Origin: Betaproteobacteria bacterium
GTDB lineage: Bacteria > Pseudomonadota > Gammaproteobacteria > Burkholderiales > Casimicrobiaceae
Length of the DNA: 64,000 nt
Direction: 5' to 3'
NCBI GenBank assembly: GCA_016861105.1
Contig: BOKS01000011.1
Location: 62,001-126,000 of the forward strand
Made by a program: the position numbers and the translations under genes. Under the pieces are notes generated by a model. The model did not search any database and was not told the DNA's origin. It was given only the letters and a program-made list of their open reading frames with translations. This document shows positions 8,615 to 18,035 of the stretch, piece after piece. Every line of letters starts with the position of its first letter. Position 1 is the first letter of the stretch.

Positions 8615-9595
8615 TCAGTCGACGATCCACTCGTCGGCGACGGCATAGCTGCCTGGCTGGCGCCCCAGGAAGTCGACGACGACCTGCCAGTCAACTGCGT
8701 GCTTCCTGCGGAAGAACGCCCAGTGCGCCGACTGGCTGCGTGCACCCCTGGCGACTGCATTGCGCCTGACGAGCCTGAGCCTCGGCGCGGACATCACGAA
8801 GCGGCGGATGGCGCGATCGGAGGCAAAAGCGTCGTCGACGGAACTCATGACCAACGCGGCTCCCGTCGATTCGCTCAGACGACCGATCAGCGCAAACTCG
8901 CGCGGCGCGTCGCCGCCGTAGGCTCCGAGGCTGAAATGAGGCGTCGTTCGCGCCGCCCATTGAAGCGCCACGCGGCGCGGAAAATCGTCCCCCAACCCGA
9001 ACCAGCTCGCCGGGAAGTAGCCGACGATGCGCGCTGCCGCGGGCATGAAAACGTGCCAGACGAAGGCCATGGGCCACCGCCACGGCTGCCGGTAGTCGCC
9101 CCAATAGGCGGTGTGGGGGGCGATGAAGACGAACTGCTCGACGAGCCTCGCGTTGGGCGCCGCGGCCGCGACCATGCAGCCGATGCTGTGCGAGACGGAT
9201 CCAAGGCGCGCCCGCGGGTGGCGTCGGTGCATGTAGTCGAGGGCCGCGGCCTGATCCAGTTCGGCCCAGTCCTCGACGCCGGCGTCGAAGCCGCGCCGTC
9301 GCGCCGGCGCCGAACGTCCGACCCCGCGGTAGTCGTAGGCGAGCGTCGGGACGCCCCGCGACGCGAGGTAGCGCAGGAAGTGACGGTAGCGTGCCGCCGC
9401 GATGCCGCCGCCGGCATTGAACACGACGACCTCCGCCGCCGACGCGGCGTCCTCCCGCTCGTAGAGCGTCCCGGCGAGCGCGTAGCCGTCGCGGGCGGGA
9501 ACCGTGACCGGCGTCTCGCGAACGACGTCGCCGTCCGCATCCGCACACGGGGCGGAGCCGGATCCGGCGTGGGAACACGGCAGGGCGACAGCCAT
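8615..9595 (-). CDS. COG4757-type alpha/beta hydrolase
   Basis: The 326-residue product has an alpha/beta-hydrolase core: an oxyanion loop FNAGGGIAAARYRHF, the strand YDYRGVGRSAP, and the nucleophile elbow SVSHSIGCM, where the usual first glycine is a serine. A middle block on membrane-proximal entry (GYFPASWFGLGDDFPRRVA) is typical of COG4757 proteins, which are uncharacterised. The start ATG at 9595 has CGGAGG five bases upstream, and a longer frame upstream is antisense to rsmE. It is the first gene of a likely two-gene unit with the LuxR-type regulator. A role in making or destroying the regulator's ligand is possible but is only inference from position. Confidence 0.82.
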   Translation of the reverse strand: MAVALPCSHAGSGSAPCADADGDVVRETPVTVPARDGYALAGTLYEREDAASAAEVVVFNAGGGIAAARYRHFLRYLASRGVPTLAYDYRGVGRSAPARRRGFDAGVEDWAELDQAAALDYMHRRHPRARLGSVSHSIGCMVAAAAPNARLVEQFVFIAPHTAYWGDYRQPWRWPMAFVWHVFMPAAARIVGYFPASWFGLGDDFPRRVALQWAARTTPHFSLGAYGGDAPREFALIGRLSESTGAALVMSSVDDAFASDRAIRRFVMSAPRLRLVRRNAVARGARSQSAHWAFFRRKHAVDWQVVVDFLGRQPGSYAVADEWIVD

Positions 9596-9703
9596 GCGGC
9601 CTCCGGGTCGTGCCGGGCGCGTGGCAGAATCGTAGCATCGCGCCGGCCGACGGACGGACCCCGCCGATCGGCGCGCACTGCGCCGCCGCTGCGCCACCGT
9701 CCC

Positions 9704-10450
9704 GTGCCTGCCGCCCGCTTCTACGTCGCCGCGCCGCTGGCCGCGGAGATCGTCGGAACGTCGTTCCGGCTGCCGGACGACGTCGCGCACCACGCCGTGC
9801 GCGTGCTGCGCCTGCCGCTGGGCGCGCCGATCCGCCTGTTCGACGGCCGCGGCGGCGAGTACCGCGCGGCGCTCGACCGCATCGACCGGCACGGCGCGAC
9901 CGCGCGCATCGACCGCTTCGATCCGGTCGAGCGGGAGTGGGCGGGCGCGCCCACGCTGGCGATCGCGCTGGTGGCGACCGACCCGATGGATGCCGCGGTG
10001 CGCAAGGCGGTGGAACTCGGTGTCGCGGCGATCGCACCGGTCGTCGCGGCACGCAGCCAGGGTGCGCCCGCGGGGACGCGCGCCGAGAAGCGCCTGCTCC
10101 ACTGGCGCTCGATCGCCATCGCCGCGTGCGAGCAGTGCGGACGCAACCGCGTGCCGCTCATCGCGCCTCCGGTGCCGCTCGACGAGTGGCTGCGGTCCTT
10201 CGCGGCGGCGCAGGGGCCCGGCGTCATCGCGGGCCCCGGCGCGACGCGCTCGCTCGCGTCGTTCGCCGCGGGCAGCGCGCCGAAGCTCGTCGTCGTCGGG
10301 CCGGAGGGGGGCTTCACCGAGGCCGAGATGGCGCGCGCCGTCGGGCGCGGCCTGGTGCCGGTGCACCTGGGCCCGCGCGTGCTGCGCGCCGACACGGCCG
10401 CAGTCGCCGCACTGGCGATCCTCGCCGCCGTCTGCGGCGACGCACGCTGA
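9704..10450 (+). CDS. rsmE: 16S rRNA (uracil(1498)-N(3))-methyltransferase
   Basis: A SPOUT methyltransferase of 248 residues that methylates N3 of U1498 in 16S rRNA using S-adenosylmethionine. The N-terminal PUA-like part contains HHAVRVLRLPLG. The knot region shows VVGPEGGFTEAEM and LGPRVLRADTA, the two signature loops of RsmE. I start at the GTG at 9704, giving VPAARFYVAAPL, which matches the family's usual N-terminus; no ATG is available between it and the upstream gene. It is divergent from the COG4757 hydrolase and converges on holA across a 264-bp gap. Confidence 0.92.
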   Translation: MPAARFYVAAPLAAEIVGTSFRLPDDVAHHAVRVLRLPLGAPIRLFDGRGGEYRAALDRIDRHGATARIDRFDPVEREWAGAPTLAIALVATDPMDAAVRKAVELGVAAIAPVVAARSQGAPAGTRAEKRLLHWRSIAIAACEQCGRNRVPLIAPPVPLDEWLRSFAAAQGPGVIAGPGATRSLASFAAGSAPKLVVVGPEGGFTEAEMARAVGRGLVPVHLGPRVLRADTAAVAALAILAAVCGDAR

Positions 10451-10700
10451 CAGGGACCTTCGACGCGACGCGGCAGAGCGCCGCACCCCGTCTGCCGGCC
10501 GGGGCAGGGTTCGGCGGGCGTGGTCGCTCGGCCGGCCTGCGCGACGCGCGCCCCTGGACGACCTCGGCACGGCCTAGGGAAACCCTGCGCTACCGCACGG
10601 CACGCCGCCTCCCACGGACGTCCACGACCAACGCGGACCACCAGGCCTGGCCATCGTGCCGGGAGAGCACGCCGCACATCCACGCGTGAAGCAGGGCTTC

Positions 10701-10718
10701 CTAGAACCCAGGTTCTAG
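10701..10718. repeat. Palindrome overlapping the holA stop codon
   Basis: CTAGAACC (10701-10708) and GGTTCTAG (10711-10718) are perfect inverted copies with a 2-bp centre. The second arm overlaps the TAG stop of holA. It may be a short hairpin at the mRNA 3' end or a protein site. The two CTAG tetramers are unusual in this GC-rich DNA. The remainder of the 264-bp gap 10451-10714 shows nothing I can name. Confidence 0.4.
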
Positions 10719-11752
10719 CATCGCGATTCGGCGAGCAACGGATGCGCAGGCGAGCCGGCCAGCGCGAGCGCCAGCGCGACGAGCTCGTCCCAGGCATCGC
10801 CGCGTCCGAGCCCTTTCGACAGTGCGTCGATGCGCGCCAGCGCGGCGAGGAACCGCACGACGTCCTCGTCGCGCAGCCTTCGCACCGCCCGCTCCATCGC
10901 CTGCTGGCGCCTGCCCCACACGCGCGCATTGCGCAGCGCGACCGCGAGCGGCGCGCCGTCGCGCGTCATCGCGTGGATCGCGCCGATCGCGTGCAGGTCC
11001 TCCCCGAGCGCCCACACGGCGAGCTGCGGTCCGTCGCCCTCCGCGCGCACGACGGCGAGGACGCGCACCACGCGCGCCGCGTCGCCGGCGAGCCACGCCT
11101 CGGATGCCGCGAACACGTCGTAGCGCGCGACGTCGGCGACCGCCGCCTCGACGGCGTCGTGCTCCAGCACGCCCTCGGGCAGCAGCAGTGCGAGCTTCCC
11201 GATCTCCTGCCGCGCCGCGAGCAGGTTGCCCTCGCAGAGGTCGGCGAGGAACGCGAGGGTCTCCGGCGCCGCCTTCTGGTTCTGCCGCGCGAGGCGCGCC
11301 GCGATCCAGCGCGGCAGCGCCTCGCGCTCGACCGGCTGCACGGCGACGACGGTCGCGCGCCCGGCGAGCGCCGCGAACCACGACGAGGCCTGCGTCGCGC
11401 GGTCCATCCGCGGCAGGGTCACGAGCGTCACGTTGTCCGGGTTCGTCCTCGCGACGTAGGCTTCGAGGGCCTTCGCGCCCTCTACGCCGGGCTTGCCGGA
11501 GGGGATGCGCAGGTCGACGAGGCGCCGCTCGCCGAACAGGCCCATGCTCGCGTTCGCCGCGAGGACGGCGTCCCACTTGAAGTGCTGCTCGACGACGAAC
11601 GTCACGCGCTCGTCGATCCCCTGCCGGCGCGCCGCCGCACGCACGGCGTCGGCGCACTCCAGCGCGACCAGCGGCTCGTCGCCGTGGACGACGTAGAGCG
11701 GATCCAGCGACCTCGCGAGCCGCGCCTCGAGATCCTCCGGCCGGACGTTCAC
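10715..11752 (-). CDS. holA: DNA polymerase III subunit delta
   Basis: The 345-residue product is the delta subunit of the clamp loader, which opens the beta sliding clamp. It matches the family from the first residues (MNVRPEDLEARL, then LYVVHGDEPLVALECADAVR), through the AAA+-like fold without a Walker A motif, to a helical C-terminal collar domain (about 210-335). Length is normal for the family. It lies 16 bp downstream of lptE, in the conserved leuS-lptE-holA order of beta- and gammaproteobacteria, and is almost certainly co-transcribed with them. Confidence 0.93.
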   Translation of the reverse strand: MNVRPEDLEARLARSLDPLYVVHGDEPLVALECADAVRAAARRQGIDERVTFVVEQHFKWDAVLAANASMGLFGERRLVDLRIPSGKPGVEGAKALEAYVARTNPDNVTLVTLPRMDRATQASSWFAALAGRATVVAVQPVEREALPRWIAARLARQNQKAAPETLAFLADLCEGNLLAARQEIGKLALLLPEGVLEHDAVEAAVADVARYDVFAASEAWLAGDAARVVRVLAVVRAEGDGPQLAVWALGEDLHAIGAIHAMTRDGAPLAVALRNARVWGRRQQAMERAVRRLRDEDVVRFLAALARIDALSKGLGRGDAWDELVALALALAGSPAHPLLAESRC

Positions 11753-11768
11753 GCTGGCGCCGCGACGT

Positions 11769-12293
11769 TCACGCCGGCGGCCGCGCCGCCTGCAGCCGGC
11801 GGACGATCTGCTGGACGGCGTCGGACTGCATCTCCCTCTGCAGCCGCTGCTCCTGGATCTCGCGCGCCAGCCGCTCGGTGTCGTCGTAGCTGTAGGCGCG
11901 GCGCACGACGATCTCGTCCTGCGGCATCCACTCGCGGCCGTCGCGGTCGCGCACGCGGAAGACGACCGCCTTGGCGAGCGCGTACTCCTGCACGCGGCCG
12001 CCGGGCGAGAGCGACAGCACCTGCTTGTCGTCGAGCACCGAGACGACGTCGACGGTCACCTGCGCCGCGTCCGCCTTCTCGGCCAGCATCGCGCTGCCGG
12101 CGCCCGCGAGGCTGCGTCGCAGCTCGGCCGCGAACTGCGGATAGGCGGGCGCGTTGACGTAGACCGACGCGAAGGCGTAGTTCGCCTGCCCGCGCAGCTG
12201 GAAGCCGCAGCCGGCGACGACGAGCGCCGATGCCACGCCCGCCACGAAGGCGCGGCGGCCGGCCCCCGCGGGCGTCCCCTCAGACGACGACAT
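11769..12293 (-). CDS. lptE: LPS-assembly lipoprotein LptE
   Basis: A 174-residue outer-membrane lipoprotein that plugs the LptD barrel during lipopolysaccharide export. The N-terminus carries a twin-arginine-like stretch, a hydrophobic segment and the lipobox VVAGC with the acylated Cys29, followed directly by the family signature GFQLRGQ. The conserved [19 protein letters not shown] C-terminal helix is present. Its start codon overlaps the leuS stop by 14 bp, so translation is coupled. Confidence 0.92.
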   Translation of the reverse strand: MSSSEGTPAGAGRRAFVAGVASALVVAGCGFQLRGQANYAFASVYVNAPAYPQFAAELRRSLAGAGSAMLAEKADAAQVTVDVVSVLDDKQVLSLSPGGRVQEYALAKAVVFRVRDRDGREWMPQDEIVVRRAYSYDDTERLAREIQEQRLQREMQSDAVQQIVRRLQAARPPA

Positions 12294-14904
12294 TGACGAG
12301 CTTGCCGGGCACGACGACGACCTTCTTCACCGGCGCACCGCCGGCGTGCTTCGCGACCTCCGCCGCCCCGCGCGCGGCATGCTCGATCTGGGCGCGGTCG
12401 GCGCCCGCGGGCACGACGAGCTTGCCGCGCAGCTTGCCGTTCACCTGCAGCACCAGCTCGATCGCATCCTGCACCAGCGCGCCTTCGTCGACCTCGGGCC
12501 AGCGCGCGTCGAGCAGGTCGCCGAACTCGCGCTCGTAGCCCAGCTCGCGCCACAGCGCCCACGCGGTGTGCGGAATCACGGGGTAGAGGCAGCGCAGCAG
12601 GATCGACAGCCCCTCGCGCACCACCGCGTCGGCGCCGCGCGCGTCGCGGGGCAGCGCTTCCAGCGTGTTCAGCATCTTGTAGCCGGCGGAGACGACCGTG
12701 TTGTACTGGACGCGCTCGTAGTCGTAGTTGGCCTGGCGCAGCGTGAGGTGGATGTCGCGCCTCGCGGACTTCGAGGCGTCGTCCGCGTCGCCCGCGCCGG
12801 GCGCAGCGCCGCCCGCGGCCACGGCGTCCCTGGCGCCCTGCGCGTATGCCCACAGGCGCTTGAGGAAGCGGAAGCTGCCCTCCACGCCGGCGTCGGACCA
12901 CTCCAGCGTGGCCTCCGGCGGCGCGGCGAACATCACGAAGTGGCGCGCGGTGTCGGCGCCGTACTTCTCGATCAGATCCTGCGGGTCGATGCCGTTGTTC
13001 TTCGACTTCGACATCGTGCCGACCCCGCCGTAGTCGACGGCCCGCCCGTCGGCGCGCAGCCTGCCGCCGACGATGCGGCCGTCGTCGCCGAACACCGGGT
13101 CGACGTCCTGCGGCCAGAAGTACTCGACGCCGCCCTTCTCGTTGCGCCGCGACCAGATGTGGTTCAGCACCATGCCCTGCGTGAGCAGGCGCGAGAACGG
13201 CTCGTCGAAGCGGAGCAGGCCCATGTCGCGCATCACCTTCGTCCAGAAACGGGCGTACAGCAGGTGCAGGATCGCGTGCTCGATGCCGCCGATGTACTGG
13301 TCCATCGGCATCCAGTAGTCGTTCCGGGCGTCGACCATCGTCGGGGCGTCGGGGCACGCGTAGCGCATGTAGTACCACGACGAGTCGACGAACGTGTCCA
13401 TCGTGTCCGTCTCGCGGCGCGCCGGCCCGCCGCACTTCGGGCAGTCGACGGCGAGGAAGTCCTCGCGGCGGGCGAGCGGATTCCCGCTGCCGTCGGGAAC
13501 GCAGTCCTCGGGCAGCACCACCGGCAGGTCGGCGTCGGGGACGGGCACCGCGCCGCAGCCCGCGCAGTGGACGATGGGGATCGGCGTGCCCCAGTAGCGC
13601 TGGCGCGAGATGCCCCAGTCGCGCAGCCGGAACGTGACCTTCTTCTCGCCGAGGCCCGCGGCGGCGAGGTCGCGGGCGATCGCGTCGACCGCGGCGGCGT
13701 GGCCCAGGCCGTCGTACCTGCCCGAGTGCACGCAGACACCCCGCGCCTTGTCCTCGTACCACGGCTGCCACGCGCCGTCGGAGAAGGACTCGCCCGCGAC
13801 GGCGATGACCTGCCGGATCGGCAGCCCGTACTTCTTCGCGAACGCGAAGTCGCGCTCGTCGTGCGCCGGGACGCCCATCACCGCGCCGTCGCCGTAGCCC
13901 ATCAGGACGTAGTTGCCGACCCACACGTCCACGCTGGCGCCGGTGAGCGGGTGGGTGACCGCGAGCCCGGTCGGCATCCCCTTCTTCTCCATCGTGGCGA
14001 GGTCCGCCTCGATGACGCTCCCGCGGCGGCACTCGTCGACGAACGCGGCGAGCGCCGGATCGGACTTCGCGGCGTGCAGCGCGAGCGGGTGCTCGGCGGC
14101 GACCGCGCAGAACGTGACGCCCATGATCGTGTCCGCGCGCGTGGTGAACACGTGGAGCCGGCCGCCGCCGATCGGCGCCCCGTCCTCGCCGCGGATCGCG
14201 TGCGGGAACGCGAAGCGCACGCCCTCGCTGCGGCCGATCCAGTTCGCCTGCATCGTGCGCACGCGCTCGGGCCAGCCGTCCATCGCGTCGAGGTTGTCGA
14301 GCAGCTCCTGCGCGTAGTCGGTGATCCGCAGGTAGTAGCCGGGGATCTCGCGCTTCTCGACCGGCGCCCCGGTGCGCCAGCCGCGGCCGTCGATGACCTG
14401 CTCGTTGGCGAGCACCGTCTGGTCGACGGGGTCCCAGTTGACGACCTGCGTCCTGCGGTACGCGATGCCGCGCTCCAGCATGCGCAGGAACATCCACTGG
14501 TTCCACCGGTAGTACGCGGGATCGCAGGCGGCGATCTCGCGCGACCAGTCGATCGCGAGCCCCATCGCCTGCATCTGCCGCTTCATCGTGGCGATGTTCT
14601 CGTAGGTCCACTGCGCGGGCGGCACGCCGTTCTTCATCGCCGCGTTCTCGGCCGGCAGCCCGAACGCGTCCCAGCCCATCGGCATCAGCACGTTGCACCC
14701 GCGCATCCGCAGGTGACGGACCATGACGTCGTTGATCGTGTAGTTGCGCACGTGTCCCATGTGCAGCCGGCCCGACGGATAGGGCAGCATCGACACGCAG
14801 TAGTACTTGCGCGCGCCCGGCTTCTCGACGGCGCGGTAGGCGTCGGCGCGCGTCCACGCGTCGCGCGCGGCGGCTTCGATCTCGGCGGGCTTGAACGGCG
14901 TCAT
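12280..14904 (-). CDS. leuS: Leucine--tRNA ligase
   Basis: An 874-residue class I aminoacyl-tRNA synthetase that charges tRNA-Leu. The HIGH motif appears as HMGH (48-51) in [14 protein letters not shown] and the KMSKS motif as TMSKSKNNG near residue 630. The CP1 editing domain (about 220-415) contains [17 protein letters not shown] zinc-binding insert has CAGCG and CPKCG pairs. The C-terminal domain ends [15 protein letters not shown] as in other bacterial LeuS. It is the first gene of leuS-lptE-holA. A perfect TATAAT lies 47 bp before its start. Confidence 0.97.
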   Translation of the reverse strand: MTPFKPAEIEAAARDAWTRADAYRAVEKPGARKYYCVSMLPYPSGRLHMGHVRNYTINDVMVRHLRMRGCNVLMPMGWDAFGLPAENAAMKNGVPPAQWTYENIATMKRQMQAMGLAIDWSREIAACDPAYYRWNQWMFLRMLERGIAYRRTQVVNWDPVDQTVLANEQVIDGRGWRTGAPVEKREIPGYYLRITDYAQELLDNLDAMDGWPERVRTMQANWIGRSEGVRFAFPHAIRGEDGAPIGGGRLHVFTTRADTIMGVTFCAVAAEHPLALHAAKSDPALAAFVDECRRGSVIEADLATMEKKGMPTGLAVTHPLTGASVDVWVGNYVLMGYGDGAVMGVPAHDERDFAFAKKYGLPIRQVIAVAGESFSDGAWQPWYEDKARGVCVHSGRYDGLGHAAAVDAIARDLAAAGLGEKKVTFRLRDWGISRQRYWGTPIPIVHCAGCGAVPVPDADLPVVLPEDCVPDGSGNPLARREDFLAVDCPKCGGPARRETDTMDTFVDSSWYYMRYACPDAPTMVDARNDYWMPMDQYIGGIEHAILHLLYARFWTKVMRDMGLLRFDEPFSRLLTQGMVLNHIWSRRNEKGGVEYFWPQDVDPVFGDDGRIVGGRLRADGRAVDYGGVGTMSKSKNNGIDPQDLIEKYGADTARHFVMFAAPPEATLEWSDAGVEGSFRFLKRLWAYAQGARDAVAAGGAAPGAGDADDASKSARRDIHLTLRQANYDYERVQYNTVVSAGYKMLNTLEALPRDARGADAVVREGLSILLRCLYPVIPHTAWALWRELGYEREFGDLLDARWPEVDEGALVQDAIELVLQVNGKLRGKLVVPAGADRAQIEHAARGAAEVAKHAGGAPVKKVVVVPGKLVNVVV

Positions 14905-14950
14905 GGCGGGAGGCGTCTGCGGGAGGATGGCGCGACGGCGCGAGCGCCCG

Positions 14951-14956
14951 ATTATA
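14951..14956 (-). promoter_or_regulatory. Likely -10 hexamer for leuS
   Basis: A perfect TATAAT on the minus strand lies 47 bp before the leuS ATG. No good -35 hexamer is visible 16-18 bp upstream, where an 18-bp palindrome sits instead. Confidence 0.45.
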
Positions 14957-14960
14957 CGGG

Positions 14961-14978
14961 CGGGGTGCGCGCACCCCG
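14961..14978. terminator. 18-bp perfect palindrome between the GDT1-family gene and leuS
   Basis: CGGGGTGCG and CGCACCCCG meet without a spacer just after the GDT1-type gene's stop and just before the leuS -10. It could fold as the terminator hairpin of the upstream gene, or be a two-fold operator for leuS. No T tract follows on the minus strand, so intrinsic termination is uncertain. Confidence 0.35.
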
Positions 14979-14986
14979 GCCGCGCG

Positions 14987-15562
14987 TCAGGCCTGCGGGA
15001 CGCCGCGCACCAGCACCCAGAGCCCGATCAGGGCGAACAGCACGGCCGCGACGACGCGCACGACGCGGAACGGGATCCTCTGCGCGGCGACGCGGCCGGC
15101 GAAGACGACGGGCACGTTGGCCAGCAGCATGCCCGCCGTCGTGCCGACGACGACCGCGGCGAGCGAGGCGAACTTCGCGGCGAGCATCACCGTGGCGACC
15201 TGCGTCTTGTCCCCCATCTCCGCCAGGAAGAACGCGACGAGCGTGACGGCGAACACGCCCGCGTCGCTGCCGCCTGCGCGCGCGCCGTCGAGCGTGTCCG
15301 CGCGCAGCGCCCACGCCGCGACCGCGAAGAACGCGAGCGCGAGCGCCCAGCGCAGCACGTCCGCCGGCACGACCTGGCGCACCCAGTGGCCGACCCAGCC
15401 CGCGAGCGCGTGGTTCGCGAGCGTCGCCACGAGAATGCCTGCGACGATCGGCCACGGCCGGCGGAACCGCGCCGCAAGCATCAGCGCGAGCAGCTGCGTC
15501 TTGTCGCCGATCTCACCGACGGCGACGACCGCCGTCGAGACCAGCAGCGCTTCGAGGAACAC
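14987..15562 (-). CDS. GDT1/TMEM165-family cation (probably manganese) exporter
   Basis: A 191-residue inner-membrane protein with about six to seven hydrophobic segments in two homologous halves, each carrying the E-x-G-D-K-T/Q motif: EIGDKTQ near residue 18 and EMGDKTQ near residue 115. These are the cation-binding signatures of the UPF0016/GDT1 family; bacterial members export Mn2+. The start is the GTG at 15562; upstream reading frame is proline/arginine-rich and not part of the protein. A minus-strand TAGAAT lies about 54 bp upstream. I saw no yybP-ykoY manganese riboswitch in the 240-bp gap to dsbD. Confidence 0.9.
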   Translation of the reverse strand: MFLEALLVSTAVVAVGEIGDKTQLLALMLAARFRRPWPIVAGILVATLANHALAGWVGHWVRQVVPADVLRWALALAFFAVAAWALRADTLDGARAGGSDAGVFAVTLVAFFLAEMGDKTQVATVMLAAKFASLAAVVVGTTAGMLLANVPVVFAGRVAAQRIPFRVVRVVAAVLFALIGLWVLVRGVPQA

Positions 15563-15802
15563 GGGGAGGGAAGGACGGCGCCGCCGGCGGCCGCGGCCGG
15601 ACCGGCACGCTCGCCATTCTACCGGCGGCCGCCGGTCGGGCACGCACGATCGTTCGGCCGACGCGCGCGCACCCGCCGCCGCGGCAGGTGGCGGATGGCA
15701 CAATGACGGGAACCTGGCATTGCCGGCGGCGCTCCTACGGAGCGACGCCGGCCGGCAACGTCGCGCCGGCTGGTACCGTTCCGCCGGCCCCGCCTCCCGT
15801 CG

Positions 15803-17956
15803 ATGCTCCGCGTCCTCACCGTCCACCGCCGGTCCGCAGGCGCAGTCGTCGCGGCCTGCGCGTTCGCCGCGTGCGCCCTCGCCGGTGCTGCGGCGGCCGC
15901 GCCGGTGCGCACGGCCAACGTCGAGGCGGAACTGGTCGCGGAGCGCACCGCCCTGGTGCCCGGGCAGACCAACACCGTCGCGTTGCGGCTGAAGATCCGC
16001 GACCGCTGGCACACGTACTGGCGGAATCCCGGCGATTCCGGCCTGCCGACGACGCTCGACTGGAAGCTGCCGCCGGGCGTCGCGGCCGGCCCGATCCAGT
16101 GGCCGGCGCCGAAGGCGCTGCCGGCGGGACCGCTGGTCAACTACGGCTACGAAGGCGAGGTGTTCCACCTCGTGGACCTCGCGGTGCCGGCCGACCTGCC
16201 GGCGGGGACGACGGCGACGCTCGCCGCCCGCGCCGACTGGCTCGTCTGCGAGGACACGTGCATTCCGGAAGGCGCCGACCTCGCGCTCGCGCTGCCCGTG
16301 GCGCCAACCGCGGCGCCCGACCCGTCGTGGGGCGCGAAGATCGCGGCCACGCGCGACGCGCTGCCCAGGCCGCTGGCCGGCTGGGGGGCGACCGCGACCG
16401 GCGAGGGCGACAAGGTGCAGCTCGCGCTGACCCCGCCGCCGGGCGCCGGCGACCCCGGCACGCTGCGGTTCTTCCCGTTCCGGGAGGCCGCAATCGAGCC
16501 GTCCGGCCGGCAGGTGCTGGTGCGCGACGGCGGGCGCTACGTCCTCACGCTGCCCGTGGCGCACCAGCTGCAGCGGTTCGACCGCGTCGCCGGGGTGATC
16601 ACCGCGTCCGCGGGCATCGGCGGCGCGAAAGCCGCCACGCTCGACGTGCCGCTCGCGGGCAGCGTCGTCGCGGGCCCCAGGCCGCTGGACGCGCCGGCGC
16701 CGAGACTCGACCTCTCGGCGGGCGCAGCGGCGTCGACGTCCACGCTCTCGCTCGCCGCCGCGCTCGCGCTCGCGTTCGCGGGTGGCCTGCTGCTCAACCT
16801 GATGCCGTGCGTGTTCCCGGTGCTGTCGCTCAAGGTGATGAGCTTCGTCGAGCACCGCGACGGCAAGGCGACGATGCACCGCGAGGCGCTCGCGTATTCG
16901 TCGGGGGTGGTGCTGTCGTTCGTGCTGCTCGCGCTCGCGCTGGTCGCGCTGCGCGCGGCGGGCGAGCAGCTCGGGTGGGGCTTCCAGCTGCAGTCGCCGG
17001 CCGTCGTCGCCGCGCTGGCCGTGCTGTTCTTCCTGCTGGCGCTCAATCTCTCCGGCGTGTTCGAGTTCGGCATGCTGGCGCCGCAATCGGTGGCCGGCTG
17101 GACGTCGAAGAACCGCACGCTCGACGCCTTCGGCTCCGGCGTGCTGGCCGTGATCGTCGCCTCGCCGTGCACGGCGCCGTTCATGGGCGCGGCGCTCGGC
17201 TACGCGATCGCGCAGGCGCTGCCGGTCACGCTCGCGGTGTTCGTCGCGCTGGGCCTCGGCATGGCGCTGCCGTACGTGCTCCTCGCCTGGTTCCCCGGCT
17301 GGCGCCGCCGCCTGCCCAGGCCCGGCGCGTGGATGGAGCGCGTCAAGCAGTTCCTCGCCTTTCCGCTGTACGCCACCGTCGCGTGGCTCGCGTGGGTGCT
17401 CGGCGCGCAGCTCGACAACGACGCCGTCCTGCGCCTCGCGGTCGCGCTGGTGCTGGTGGCGTTCGCCGCGTGGGCCTGGCGCGCGTTCCGCAGCGGCGGC
17501 GCGGCGTCCTGGGCCGTCGCGGCGGTCGCCGGCGTCGCCGGCATGGCGGTGCTGGTCGCGCCGCTCTTCGCCCCGCCGCCGGCGACCGCGGAGGCGCGCG
17601 CGGCCCGCGCGACGGACGACGGCTGGCGCGACTTCTCGCCCGCGCTGGTCGAGGAGCTGAAGGCGGCCGGCCGGCCGGTGTTCGTCGACTTCACGGCGGC
17701 GTGGTGCGTCACCTGCCAGGTGAACAAGCGCCTGGTGCTGCAGGACGCGGACGTGCTCGGCGCGTTCGCGCGCAGGAACGTCGCGCTGGTGCGCGCCGAC
17801 TGGACGCGCCGCGACCCGCAGATCACGCAGGCGCTCGCCGCGCTCGGGCGCAACGGCGTTCCCGTCTACGTCCTGCACCGGCCGGGCCAGGCGCCGCTGG
17901 TGCTGCCCGAGGTCCTGCAGGCGGCGATGATCCACGAGGCGCTCGCAGGGCTCTGA
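15803..17956 (+). CDS. Protein-disulfide reductase, DsbD/ScsB type
   Basis: A 717-residue inner-membrane protein that would pass electrons from cytosolic thioredoxin to periplasmic thiol proteins. After a signal peptide (about 1-35) comes an N-terminal periplasmic domain with the cysteine pair CEDTC, which is the ScsB-like rather than classical DsbD-alpha type. The CcdA-like membrane core holds the paired cysteines in LMPCVFP and SPCTAPF. The C-terminal thioredoxin domain has WCVTC near residue 634. A thioredoxin-fold gene follows after 79 bp and dsbC lies 24 kb away; both are plausible partners. I leave out a gene symbol because DsbD and ScsB cannot be told apart with certainty by eye. Confidence 0.9.
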   Translation: MLRVLTVHRRSAGAVVAACAFAACALAGAAAAAPVRTANVEAELVAERTALVPGQTNTVALRLKIRDRWHTYWRNPGDSGLPTTLDWKLPPGVAAGPIQWPAPKALPAGPLVNYGYEGEVFHLVDLAVPADLPAGTTATLAARADWLVCEDTCIPEGADLALALPVAPTAAPDPSWGAKIAATRDALPRPLAGWGATATGEGDKVQLALTPPPGAGDPGTLRFFPFREAAIEPSGRQVLVRDGGRYVLTLPVAHQLQRFDRVAGVITASAGIGGAKAATLDVPLAGSVVAGPRPLDAPAPRLDLSAGAAASTSTLSLAAALALAFAGGLLLNLMPCVFPVLSLKVMSFVEHRDGKATMHREALAYSSGVVLSFVLLALALVALRAAGEQLGWGFQLQSPAVVAALAVLFFLLALNLSGVFEFGMLAPQSVAGWTSKNRTLDAFGSGVLAVIVASPCTAPFMGAALGYAIAQALPVTLAVFVALGLGMALPYVLLAWFPGWRRRLPRPGAWMERVKQFLAFPLYATVAWLAWVLGAQLDNDAVLRLAVALVLVAFAAWAWRAFRSGGAASWAVAAVAGVAGMAVLVAPLFAPPPATAEARAARATDDGWRDFSPALVEELKAAGRPVFVDFTAAWCVTCQVNKRLVLQDADVLGAFARRNVALVRADWTRRDPQITQALAALGRNGVPVYVLHRPGQAPLVLPEVLQAAMIHEALAGL

Positions 17957-18035
17957 CGCCTCCGCGTCCATGCAACCAGCGTGCTCGCGCGCTGTCCGAC
18001 GGCACGCCGCCATCCGCTTCCATGGAGACTTCGCG

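Noticed and set aside
15563..15802. A yybP-ykoY manganese riboswitch before the GDT1-family gene
   Set aside because: The conserved loop sequences of that riboswitch are not present; only a -10-like TAGAAT is seen.
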